Source: an uncultured Clostridium sp.
Lineage (GTDB): Bacteria > Bacillota > Clostridia > Lachnospirales > Lachnospiraceae
Assembly: GCA_900547035.1 (NCBI GenBank)
Contig: URFM01000032.1
Location: 1-41,392 of the forward strand
Length of the DNA: 41,392 nt
Reading direction: 5' to 3'
The notes beneath the pieces are model-generated. The model was not told the origin of the DNA and did no database searches. It saw only the letters and a list, made by a program, of their open reading frames with translations. Of this stretch, positions 15,633 to 22,751 are shown piece by piece; positions within the stretch are counted from its first letter, which is position 1; every line of letters starts with the position of its first letter. The translations under genes and the position numbers were made by a program.

Positions 15633-15836
15633 CTAATTATCCACAAACTCCATAATCTCATCTAGCGAACACCCAAGCGCCCGGCAAACTTTTTCCAGTA
15701 CGTCAACAGTAACATTGTTATCGCGAGTGAGTTTATTCATAGTGTAGTGGCTCACCCCGGCCATCTCTTCCAAATCTTTCTTTTTTAGGTTGCGGTCAAT
15801 TAGTAGTTTCCACAGTTTTTTGTAACTCACAGCCAT
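15633..15836 (-). CDS. XRE-family regulator, controller-like
   Basis: A 67-residue Cro/CI-type helix-turn-helix protein: K-K-D-L-E-E-M-A-G-V-S-H-Y-T-M-N-K-L (about 18-35) followed by V-D-V-L-E-K-V-C-R-A-L-G-C-S-L-D-E-I. It is almost only the DNA-binding domain, as in controller (C) proteins that set the timing of restriction and methylation genes. It stands first in the restriction-like operon, which supports that role. Dimer partner and operator are not identified. Phage-type repression is an alternative, but no phage genes are present. Confidence 0.82.
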   Translation of the reverse strand: MAVSYKKLWKLLIDRNLKKKDLEEMAGVSHYTMNKLTRDNNVTVDVLEKVCRALGCSLDEIMEFVDN

Positions 15837-16366
15837 ATTCGCAACTCCTCTTATTTTTTACAAATTTATCTATCTGTTCAATGAATCTATAATAATGGAT
15901 TTTGTGTAAAAAATCAAACAAATGTTAGCGTTTGAGAACACAGGCCCCGACACGAAATTTGAGAACACTTTTTCTCAATAAATGATAAGCGTGTTATAAT
16001 AGTGTCACCATACAAAGAGCAATTAGATTCGTTAATATCTGAATCTAATGAAGATACGCAAGAATCTATTACGGACGTAAAAGAACTGGAAAATAGCCCA
16101 GAATCAACAATTTCTAAATACACAATGTCTATTTTCGAAGAAGATTTGGTACAGTTCGGTGTAATCTGGCTTATCATATGAAATTTCCGATACTGGAGAT
16201 AAAGTGATTGCTACCTGAATAAACAATTGTAGTGAGTCGCAAAATTTGTAGAAAGGTTTATGTTAATCTTTTCTGGAGATACATTAGTAGGATAATTAAG
16301 TAGCTATATTACGGATGACGATTCTGAGTTAAAGCTAGAGAATACTTTGCTTTGGCAAGGGAAATT
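15837..16366. other. Gene-poor right end of the island with coding remnants
   Basis: About 530 bases without an intact gene. A plus-strand frame (about 15963-16181) is open for some 70 codons and reads protein-like near its middle (K-E-Q-L-D-S-L-I-S-E-S-N-E-D), but it has no good start. The TATAAT at 15995-16000 lies right against its only GTG. Downstream the sequence has stops in all frames. TTTGAGAACAC occurs twice at about 15930 and 15958. I read this as decayed sequence and name no function. Confidence 0.35.
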
Positions 16367-16386
16367 CAAATGCAAGATTCGTTTTT
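16367..16386 (+). repeat. Right copy of the island-bounding 20-bp direct repeat
   Basis: Identical to 6784-6803. It is followed by a small inverted repeat, AGATTCG (16375-16381) facing CGAATCT (about 16396-16402), which resembles recombinase arm or core sites. The ssrA 3' end is about 108 bases further on. Confidence 0.7.
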
Positions 16387-16444
16387 ATTTCAACTCGAAT
16401 CTCGCTTTTAAAATTTGACTAGACAGCGAGTTGTCAGACAAATC

Positions 16445-16483
16445 AAAAGCCCCAAAACTCGCATAAATACGTTGTTTTGAGGC
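16445..16483 (-). terminator. Terminator of ssrA
   Basis: On the minus strand, GCCTCAAAAC and GTTTTGGGGC form a ten-pair stem with one G-U, followed by TTTTG. It starts about 11 bases after the tmRNA 3' end. Confidence 0.7.
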
Positions 16484-16493
16484 AATGAAAGAG

Positions 16494-16831
16494 TGGAGCT
16501 GAGGGGAATCGAACCCCTGTCCGAAAACCAATTCCCTGTTCTTCTACTATCATAGTCCGTTATTTGACATTCCCTCCGCCGCCAGAGAACGGACACCCGG
16601 ACGGTTTTAGTAGCTTCATATTACGCCCATATGCGCAAAGCTTTGCATATGTCGTTTCCCACATCAGTCGATGCCAGGGTCTTAAAGTGTGGGTGCCTTA
16701 AGTCTGACAGCTGCAATTAAGCAGCGTATGCTAATTCGTCGTTAGCGTTTATATTTAGGTTTGCCATTTAACCCATTGCATGGGGATAGCTTCACCAGCT
16801 GCATGGTCCCCGTCGAAACCAGTACAACCCC
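16494..16831 (-). ncRNA. ssrA: Transfer-messenger RNA (tmRNA)
   Basis: The 5' end reads GGGGTTGTACTGGTTTCGAC and the 3' end carries GGTTCGATTCCCC and CAGCTCCA. The acceptor stem GGGGTTG/CAGCTCC pairs with two wobble pairs. The mRNA-like part codes for the tag ANLNINANDELAYAA and then TAA, at about 16717-16764. The full length of 338 bases is normal. CCA is not encoded. tmRNA rescues stalled ribosomes and marks the product for proteolysis. Its 3' end is a classic island integration site, and the defence island begins about 110 bases downstream. Confidence 0.95.
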
Positions 16832-16961
16832 AGGGTATCACTGGAAAGCCCGACGAAGAGGCCTACCTTATCTTAACAGCTGGAGGGATTTCTGTCAAGG
16901 GTCCGGGAAAAATTACCGCCTGTGCCGCCTGTGACCGTCTCCGGTCCCTGTGGACCGCCTT

Positions 16962-17792
16962 CTACGAGGGAAACTGAAGGGCCCCGTCGGAATCGGGGAC
17001 GAAGGTCACCGGCTCTGTGGCCATCCGGCCCTCCTGGTCGAAGTAATACCATTTTTCCTGAATCCGGTCCAGGCCGGTGACCATAGCGCCGTCGGGACCA
17101 AAGTAATACCAGTATCCCTTATATTCATACCATTCGTCGGCAATCATCAGTCCGGCTCCGTTAAACCAGTACCAGTGTCCGTCCCAGTTTAGCCAGTCAT
17201 TACGGACCGGCAGTCCGGTATCGCCGTTGTAAAAGCGCCATCCTCTGTCCTCTTCCTGCCAGCCGGATTTCTTTTCCCCCTCAGACTGGGAGAGAGCCGC
17301 CAAAAACTGGTCCCAGGTGTGGGCGGTGTGATTGTAGACATAGGGATTGGGGCAGATTTTCCCGGTGACGTCATAGTGGCGCAGCACATGGTCCGCGGGG
17401 ATTTGATATCGGTCCATAAGTTCGCGGGCCAGCTGTATGGCGGCCCGGACGGTGGCATCCTCGAAGTACCAGTCTTTACCGGTGGCTGCCTGGGAGCCTT
17501 TGGTCCGGACGCACAGCTCGATTCCAATGCTGTTGGAATTGCGGCATTCCGGATGGCGGTAGGTTTTGGCGCCGCAGTGCCAGGCGATATTGCGGTCCTC
17601 TACAGACTGCCAGATTTCTCCGTCAAATCCTACAAAATAGTGGGCGCTGGCTCCGATATATTGGGATGCATAGTAACGGCAGTTGGCTTCAGCCCCTCCG
17701 GTTGCGCCTACATAGTGGATGACCAGATATCGAATCCGGTCAAGGGAGCCGTTGGTGTAGTTGTAAGGAGTCAACAGTTTATGAATTTCCAT
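16962..17792 (-). CDS. N-acetylmuramoyl-L-alanine amidase with cell-wall-binding repeats
   Basis: A 276-residue protein. An Amidase_2 domain (about 20-170) has zinc ligand positions in V-I-H-Y, L-R-H-Y-D-V and K-I-C-P, and cleaves the bond between N-acetylmuramic acid and L-alanine in peptidoglycan. The C-terminal 85 residues hold three or four aromatic repeats (G-H-W-Y-W-F, G-Y-W-Y-Y-F-G, E-K-W-Y-Y-F-D) of the choline-binding / CW_binding_1 type. No signal peptide or membrane anchor is seen, as in phage endolysins that need a holin or cell lysis. The ATG overlaps the stop of a small upstream gene (TAATG). Autolysin is the alternative role. Confidence 0.88.
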   Translation of the reverse strand: MEIHKLLTPYNYTNGSLDRIRYLVIHYVGATGGAEANCRYYASQYIGASAHYFVGFDGEIWQSVEDRNIAWHCGAKTYRHPECRNSNSIGIELCVRTKGSQAATGKDWYFEDATVRAAIQLARELMDRYQIPADHVLRHYDVTGKICPNPYVYNHTAHTWDQFLAALSQSEGEKKSGWQEEDRGWRFYNGDTGLPVRNDWLNWDGHWYWFNGAGLMIADEWYEYKGYWYYFGPDGAMVTGLDRIQEKWYYFDQEGRMATEPVTFVPDSDGALQFPS

Positions 17793-17947
17793 TACACACC
17801 CTCCTTTCTGCCGGAAAACCCCATGTCGTTGGGGTTAAAGGAATCCCGAAAACGCCGGATTTCCTTATAGCTTGCGTTTTTTAAATTTTCCTGAATCTCC
17901 TTCAGCTGAGCGGCAGACATCTCCTTTGTAACCTGACTTTTTACCAT
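17792..17947 (-). CDS. 51-residue protein coupled to the amidase
   Basis: An ATG at 17947 with GGAG 10 bases upstream opens a 51-residue frame whose TAA overlaps the amidase ATG. The protein is charged and helical (S-A-A-Q-L-K-E-I-Q-E-N-L-K, then Y-K-E-I-R-R-F-R-D-S-F-N-P) with no membrane segment, so it is not a holin. I do not recognise the family. Tight coupling suggests it regulates or assists the amidase. Confidence 0.6.
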   Translation of the reverse strand: MVKSQVTKEMSAAQLKEIQENLKNASYKEIRRFRDSFNPNDMGFSGRKEGV

Positions 17948-17976
17948 TTGCTTCACACTCCGTAGGCTTTTGCTGC

Positions 17977-18005
17977 ATCATATGCGGGAAAATTCATTTT
18001 GTCCA
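17977..18005 (-). promoter_or_regulatory. Promoter of the small gene-amidase pair
   Basis: On the minus strand, TGGACA (plus 18000-18005), 17 bases, TATGAT (plus 17977-17982), about 30 bases before the 51-residue gene. Confidence 0.55.
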
Positions 18006-18184
18006 CAAAAGCAAGCAGATGAGCCGTCCTGAGCGGTTGCGAATATCGTAAAGAAACATCAAAACAAGATTAAGAGAAAAGAAATACGTTTTCTGCCAAT
18101 CTCTGGTACACTAGAGCCAGAGGAACCGGAGGAAACAGAACGCCCCGGGTCTGTTAAAATTTTGATATGAGGAGGAGAACGGAT

Positions 18185-18961
18185 ATGAAGAAAAATGGAA
18201 ACAGCAGAGCTTTGATACCGGCGGTGCTGACGGCAGCGGTGCTGGCGGCGGCGGGACTTTCCGGCTGCGGCGCCCAGGGGGCTCAGACCATTCAGATTCA
18301 GGGAGAGGAGAGCCAGAATCAGGTTGTGGTAACGGGACAGGATAAGGTAACGGCTGTGCCGGATATGGCGGAAATCGCCTTTGCGGTACGGACCCAGGCG
18401 GCCACCGCTCAGGAGTGCCAGCAGAAGAATGGAGAGGATTTAAACGCGGCCATAGAAGTCTTAAAGGGACTGGGAGTTGAGGAGAGTTCCATGCAGACTT
18501 CCTCCTATGGACTGGATCCTATTTATGACTGGAATTCCAGTACCCAGGAGATTACAGGATACGAGATGCGCACCAGTCTGACGGTGTCCGATGTCCCCAT
18601 CGATCAGGCGGGGGAGATGATCAGCAAGGCGGTAGAGGCGGGGGTCAACAGCCTGGACTCTGTAAGCTATTTCTGCAGCACGTATGATGAGAGTTATCAG
18701 GAGGCTATGGCAAAGGCGGTAGAGATGGCCCGAACCAAGGCCCAGGCCCTGGCGGAGGCAGGAGGACGCAGCCTGGGAGAAGTAGTAAGCATCGAGGAGT
18801 ACGGCTATAATCCCAGTCAGCGTTATGCCTCAGGCGGAAGCCGTAATATGGCAGTAGAGGAAACGGCTGCGGCAGAAGGCGCCATGGTTGCCGATTTGGG
18901 CGTGATGCCCGGAGAGGTGGACGTGGAGGCCCAGGTAACCGTCACCTTCTCCCTGGAATAG
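18185..18961 (+). CDS. SIMPL (DUF541) domain lipoprotein
   Basis: A 258-residue protein. Residues 1-28 form a lipoprotein signal with the lipobox L-S-G-C, so the mature protein is probably anchored outside the membrane through its cysteine. The SIMPL/DUF541 domain follows: V-V-V-T-G-Q-D-K-V-T-A-V-P-D-M-A, then T-S-S-Y-G-L-D-P-I-Y and the T-G-Y-E strand. Members are periplasmic or extracellular proteins of poorly known function, some linked to stress tolerance. The ATG at 18185 follows GGAGGAG at 8 bases. Monocistronic. Confidence 0.85.
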   Translation: MKKNGNSRALIPAVLTAAVLAAAGLSGCGAQGAQTIQIQGEESQNQVVVTGQDKVTAVPDMAEIAFAVRTQAATAQECQQKNGEDLNAAIEVLKGLGVEESSMQTSSYGLDPIYDWNSSTQEITGYEMRTSLTVSDVPIDQAGEMISKAVEAGVNSLDSVSYFCSTYDESYQEAMAKAVEMARTKAQALAEAGGRSLGEVVSIEEYGYNPSQRYASGGSRNMAVEETAAAEGAMVADLGVMPGEVDVEAQVTVTFSLE

Positions 18962-19021
18962 GAGACTCTCTAAAACAGGAGATTTGCCCGGCTCTTTATA
19001 CTTTCTTTATAAAGGAAGGAA

Positions 19022-19050
19022 TGGACAATCCGTTCAGGAAGCCTTATAAT
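19022..19050 (+). promoter_or_regulatory. Promoter of the mrp gene
   Basis: TGGACA (19022-19027), 17 bases, TATAAT (19045-19050), ending 41 bases before the start codon. Confidence 0.65.
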
Positions 19051-19091
19051 GAATTTGATTAAAAGAATTGGAAGGAGTATCAAAAGGTTTT

Positions 19092-19931
19092 ATGAGCGAG
19101 TGTAACCATGACTGCGGCTCCTGCAGTGCTGAGTGCAGCAGCCGTAAGCCGGACCCGTCTGAATTTCTGGAGGCGCTGAATCCGGCAAGTTCCGTGAAAA
19201 AGGTGATTGGAATTGTCAGCGGAAAAGGAGGCGTGGGAAAATCCCTGGTAACCTCCATGCTGGCGGTTTCCATGAACCGGAAGGGAAGACGGACAGCGAT
19301 TTTGGATGCGGACATTACCGGACCGTCCATTCCTACGGCCTTCGGCATTGATACAAGCCAGGGCGTGGCAGTGACGCCGGACGGAAAGCTGATGATGCCG
19401 GCCAAGTCTCTGGAGGGCGTGGAGATTATGTCCTCAAACCTGCTGCTGGACCACAACACCGATCCGGTAATTTGGAGGGGTCCGGTGATTGCCGGAGCGG
19501 TGAAGCAGTTCTGGAGCGAGACGCTGTGGCAGGATATTGAATATATGTTTGTGGATATGCCTCCGGGGACCGGCGACGTGCCCCTTACGGTGTTCCAGTC
19601 CCTGCCGGTAGACGGCATCATCATTGTCACCTCCCCCCAGGAGCTGGTGAGCATGATTGTGGCCAAGGCTGTCAACATGGCTAAGAAGATGAACATTCCC
19701 ATCATCGGAGTAGTGGAGAACATGAGCTATCTGAAATGTCCCGACTGCGGGAAGAAGATTTCCGTGTTCGGTGAAAGCCACATCGAGGAGGTAGCCAGCG
19801 AGAACGGAATCCGAGTTCTGGCGCAGCTTCCCATCGACCCGAAGATTTCGCAGATGGTGGATGCCGGACGGGTAGAATATCTGGAGCTTCCCTGGCTGGA
19901 GGGGGCGGTAGAGGCGATTCAGAAGCTTTAA
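19092..19931 (+). CDS. Mrp/NBP35-type iron-sulfur carrier ATPase
   Basis: A 279-residue P-loop protein of the Mrp/ApbC/NBP35 family, which carries and delivers Fe-S clusters to apoproteins. The N-terminus has a cysteine cluster (C-N-H-D-C-G-S-C-S-A-E-C) like NBP35. The deviant Walker A is S-G-K-G-G-V-G-K-S (about residues 40-48), followed by D-A-D-I-T-G-P-S-I-P and V-D-M-P-P-G-T-G-D. A C-terminal C-P-D-C supplies the bridging cluster site. ATG 19092 is preferred over an in-frame TTG at 19068, which has no ribosome site. It is followed closely by the synthetase gene and may be co-transcribed with it. Confidence 0.92.
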   Translation: MSECNHDCGSCSAECSSRKPDPSEFLEALNPASSVKKVIGIVSGKGGVGKSLVTSMLAVSMNRKGRRTAILDADITGPSIPTAFGIDTSQGVAVTPDGKLMMPAKSLEGVEIMSSNLLLDHNTDPVIWRGPVIAGAVKQFWSETLWQDIEYMFVDMPPGTGDVPLTVFQSLPVDGIIIVTSPQELVSMIVAKAVNMAKKMNIPIIGVVENMSYLKCPDCGKKISVFGESHIEEVASENGIRVLAQLPIDPKISQMVDAGRVEYLELPWLEGAVEAIQKL

Positions 19932-19964
19932 GGGGAAAACAGAACTTGCAGTGAGGTGTGGCAT

Positions 19965-20675
19965 ATGAATGTGAATCTGAATCCAAACAGCGAACTGAAG
20001 CAGTCCATTGTCCATGTACCGGATTTGGTTCAGGTGCCGGATGTTTGGATTAATCAGGCAAAAGAATTTCAGCAGGAGATGATGATGTACGCCTGTGCCA
20101 TCCGCGCCGTCAAGACGAAGCTGGAGGTGCTCAACGACGAACTCTCGGTGAAGAATCAGCGAAATCCCATCGAGATGATTAAGTCCAGAGTGAAAAAGCC
20201 TGCCAGCATTGTAGAAAAACTGCGGCGCAGGGGCTTTGAGGTGTCGGTGGAATCCATGAAGAAGAACCTGGACGACGTGGCGGGAATCCGCATCATCTGT
20301 TCCTTTGTGGACGATATCTACGAGGTGGCGGAGATGCTGGTCCGGCAGGACGACGTAAAGGTGATTGCGGTAAAGGATTACATCAAGAATCCCAAGGAGA
20401 ACGGCTACCGCAGCTATCACCTGATTATTGAGATTCCCGTATTCTTCTCCGAGTGCAAGCGCTCCATCCGGGTGGAGGTGCAGATTCGGACCATCGCCAT
20501 GGATTTCTGGGCCAGCCTGGATCATCAGCTGAAATATAAGAAAGAGGTGGCCAACGATCCGGAAATCAGCGAGGAGTTAAAGCAATGCGCCGATGTGATT
20601 GCCCGGACAGACGAAAAGATGCTGGCAATCCGCAAGAAAATTGAAGCCAGGGGAATCGCGGTCCGCAGGGATTAG
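19965..20675 (+). CDS. RelQ/YjbM-type small (p)ppGpp synthetase
   Basis: A 236-residue RelA/SpoT-like synthetase without the hydrolase or regulatory domains, thus a small alarmone synthetase that makes ppGpp from GDP or GTP and ATP. Key segments: I-K-S-R-V-K-K-P-A-S-I-V-E-K-L, D-V-A-G-I-R-I-I-C-S-F, K-D-Y-I-K-N-P-K-E-N-G-Y-R-S-Y-H and V-E-V-Q-I-R-T-I-A-M-D-F-W-A-S-L-D-H. ATG 19965 has GTGAGGTG upstream; a GTG at 19956 is the alternative. RelQ type is favoured over RelP by length and the long N-terminal segment. Its stop overlaps the convergent GNAT stop. Confidence 0.9.
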   Translation: MNVNLNPNSELKQSIVHVPDLVQVPDVWINQAKEFQQEMMMYACAIRAVKTKLEVLNDELSVKNQRNPIEMIKSRVKKPASIVEKLRRRGFEVSVESMKKNLDDVAGIRIICSFVDDIYEVAEMLVRQDDVKVIAVKDYIKNPKENGYRSYHLIIEIPVFFSECKRSIRVEVQIRTIAMDFWASLDHQLKYKKEVANDPEISEELKQCADVIARTDEKMLAIRKKIEARGIAVRRD

Positions 20676-21439
20676 CGGTCCGGCAGGGGAACTTCCCCGG
20701 ATTCATACAGGTAATAAGACAGGGTATCCCGTATGCGGAACCCTGTTTTTTTATACAGATTGAAAGCCGGAAGGTTCTGGCCGGATACCTGAAGGTTCAG
20801 GACGGCGATATCCATGGCTTTGAGCCGGGAAATCAGCTGACAGAGAAAAGCGTACCCCAGCCCCCTTCCTCTGAGAGAAGGACGGATTTCAAAGGAAAAC
20901 AGGCAGGCGGAGCTTCCTTCCAGGAAAAGACGGCAGCTGCCGGCCGGGCGTCGGGAGGACTGCAGCCGGGCGGTTACGGCAATCAGGCCGGGTTCCTCGG
21001 TCTCGAAGGAGAGGGTGAAGGCAGGAGACTGGTCCGGGGGAAGGGAAACGCTGCCAAGGTCAAGCCCCATGGCGTATTCCTCGTACCACAGCCGGGCGCC
21101 TATGGCCTTCAGGGTTTCCATGGCCGGCAGACAGTTGGGGTCAACGGAGAAAATCAGAGGGCAGTCCTCAAAATCCTTATTGAGAAGGTTCAAAAGCCGG
21201 CGAAAATATCCCTTTCCGCGGCAGTCCGGACGGGTAAAGCCGCGGCATTCTAAAAAATCATCATGGTAGACGGCGATGGCGCTGGCCAGCTGGCCAGCTT
21301 CGTCCCACATCAGATAAAACAAATCCCCGTCCACTGGGCAGGACAGGCGGAACTGGTCCTGTTGTCGGCAGAGGCCGACCAGGGTTTGAAGGGCCTTTTT
21401 TTGATGATCATTCAGTTGTCTGGAAAACGAGATATTCAT
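20672..21439 (-). CDS. GNAT acetyltransferase with two tandem domains
   Basis: A 255-residue protein with two GNAT repeats. The first is around residues 50-95 with T-R-P-D-C-R-G-K-G-Y-F-R-R-L-L, an acetyl-CoA loop. The second is around 180-240 with I-R-P-S-L-R-G-R-G-L-G-Y-A-F-L and the N-L-Q-V-S-G-Q-N-L-P-A-F-N-L-Y-K-K-T-G-F-R end typical of active GNATs. The second domain is probably catalytic. Substrate is unknown. TATAAT on the minus strand (plus 21499-21504) is a likely -10. It converges on the (p)ppGpp synthetase with overlapping stop codons. Confidence 0.83.
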   Translation of the reverse strand: MNISFSRQLNDHQKKALQTLVGLCRQQDQFRLSCPVDGDLFYLMWDEAGQLASAIAVYHDDFLECRGFTRPDCRGKGYFRRLLNLLNKDFEDCPLIFSVDPNCLPAMETLKAIGARLWYEEYAMGLDLGSVSLPPDQSPAFTLSFETEEPGLIAVTARLQSSRRPAGSCRLFLEGSSACLFSFEIRPSLRGRGLGYAFLCQLISRLKAMDIAVLNLQVSGQNLPAFNLYKKTGFRIRDTLSYYLYESGEVPLPDR

Positions 21440-21550
21440 AGCTGGAATCCTTTCCGGCAGAAATGAGGATTAATTCGTAAAATTTTCCCGCCGGGATTAT
21501 TATAATCCACAGAATGGAAAAAAGAAAAGAAAAATTGAAAAAGACCGCAC

Positions 21551-21579
21551 TTGCGCGCCGAAGGGCAGGGTGCTAAAAT
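21551..21579 (+). promoter_or_regulatory. Promoter of lrgAB
   Basis: TTGCGC (21551-21556), 17 bases, TAAAAT (21574-21579), 45 bases before lrgA. Confidence 0.5.
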
Positions 21580-21624
21580 AGGTGACGTCATCATCTGAAT
21601 GAGAACGAAGGAGAATAAGCTAAA

Positions 21625-22005
21625 ATGAAATACGTGCGTCAGATTGGAATTATCTGGGGAATGACCATGGCTGGCGAATTCCTTAACTTTCTTCTCCCCT
21701 TTCCGGTCCCGGCAGGAGTGTACGGACTTTTTCTTCTGCTGGGTGCGCTGCTGACAGGGGTGGTGAAGATTGAAAGCGTGGAGGCCACAGGAAATTTCCT
21801 GATGGATATTATGTCCATGATGTTTATTCCGGCTACGGTGGGACTCGTTGAGTATGCGCAGCAGATAGGGGAAATCCTGGTTCCCTACACCGTGATTATC
21901 GCCTGCTCCACTGTGGCGGTGATGGCGGCCACCGGCCGTCTGGCCCAGGTCATGATTGAGAGGCAGGAGAGAAAAATGGCGGAAAGGAAGAAAAAACGGA
22001 AATGA
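21625..22005 (+). CDS. lrgA: LrgA/CidA family holin-like protein
   Basis: A 126-residue protein with four membrane segments and the P-F-P-V-P-A-G-V-Y-G-L-F-L-L-L motif of the CidA/LrgA family, ending in a very basic tail (E-R-K-M-A-E-R-K-K-K-R-K). In Firmicutes LrgA and LrgB modulate murein hydrolase activity or export of small organic acids such as pyruvate. The start follows GAAGGAG. It overlaps lrgB by ATGA. Regulation by a LytSR-like system is known elsewhere; none is seen here. Confidence 0.88.
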   Translation: MKYVRQIGIIWGMTMAGEFLNFLLPFPVPAGVYGLFLLLGALLTGVVKIESVEATGNFLMDIMSMMFIPATVGLVEYAQQIGEILVPYTVIIACSTVAVMAATGRLAQVMIERQERKMAERKKKRK

Positions 22006-22706
22006 GAGAAATGATTCGGCAGATTCTGGAACAGTCTCAATATTTTGGGCTGGTTTTAAGCATAGGTACCTATTTGGCTGCCTCGGTTTTAAGGAAGAAG
22101 ACGGGACTTGCCATCTTAAATCCCCTTCTGGTGTCCTCTGCGCTGATTATTTTCTGCCTTTTAGGGGTAGGAATGAGCTATGAGGCGTATAATAAGAGCG
22201 CAGGTTATTTGAGCTGGCTGCTGACGCCGGCTACGGTCTGTCTGGCAGTTCCGCTGTATAAGCAGATTCATCTGCTGAAGGCCTACAAGGCAGCGGTGGC
22301 TGCCAGCATTGGAGCCGGAGTCCTGGTCAGCGCGGGGTGTGTTTTTTTGCTGTCCAGGCTTCTGGGCCTGAGCCACACCCACTATGTAACGCTGCTGCCG
22401 AAATCCATTACCACCGCTATTGGAATGGGGGTCAGTGAGGAAGCCGGGGGTATCGTTACCCTGACGGTGATGAGCATCGTTCTGACGGGAATTTTCGGGA
22501 GCATGATCTGTGAGGCTGTGCTGAAGGTCTTTCACGTTTCTCATCCGGCGGCAAGGGGGCTGGCAATCGGAACCAGCGCCCATGCGGTGGGGACGGCCAA
22601 AGCCCTGGAGATGGGAGAGATTGAAGGGGCTATGAGCAGCCTTTCCATCGCGGTGGCAGGACTTATGACGGTAATTGTGGCGCCTGCGGCGGCAAATCTA
22701 ATGTAG
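22002..22706 (+). CDS. lrgB: LrgB family membrane protein
   Basis: A 234-residue LrgB/CidB protein with about seven membrane segments. Family motifs are L-L-P-K-S-I-T-T-A-I-G-M-G-V-S and R-G-L-A-I-G-T-S-A-H-A-V-G-T-A-K-A-L-E-M-G-E-I-E-G-type C-terminus. It forms one functional unit with LrgA, with coupled translation (ATGA overlap). The next gene, pepF, begins 45 bases on with its own ribosome site. Confidence 0.92.
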   Translation: MREMIRQILEQSQYFGLVLSIGTYLAASVLRKKTGLAILNPLLVSSALIIFCLLGVGMSYEAYNKSAGYLSWLLTPATVCLAVPLYKQIHLLKAYKAAVAASIGAGVLVSAGCVFLLSRLLGLSHTHYVTLLPKSITTAIGMGVSEEAGGIVTLTVMSIVLTGIFGSMICEAVLKVFHVSHPAARGLAIGTSAHAVGTAKALEMGEIEGAMSSLSIAVAGLMTVIVAPAAANLM

Positions 22707-22751
22707 GGGCGGATCCGCAGGGAGAAAAGAAAACAAGAGGAGGCAGGAAGA

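Larger units (their letters stand above)
6784..16386. mobile_element. Acquired defence island next to ssrA
   Basis: This 9.6-kb stretch is AT-richer than both flanks. All its main genes are on the minus strand, and it carries only restriction, nuclease-helicase and toxin-antitoxin genes. It ends at a 20-bp perfect direct repeat on both sides and sits about 110 bases from the 3' end of ssrA, a common integration site for islands. No integrase, recombinase or transposase is visible, and there are gene remnants at both ends, so it may be decayed or mobilised in trans. Confidence 0.5.

Noticed and set aside
15914..16177. 87-codon minus-strand frame at the right end of the island
   Set aside because: Serine/cysteine-rich with no ribosome site. 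The opposite strand looks more like former coding sequence.
6349..16386. A prophage or conjugative element
   Set aside because: No integrase, capsid, portal, relaxase or conjugation genes are present. Only defence and toxin-antitoxin genes were found.
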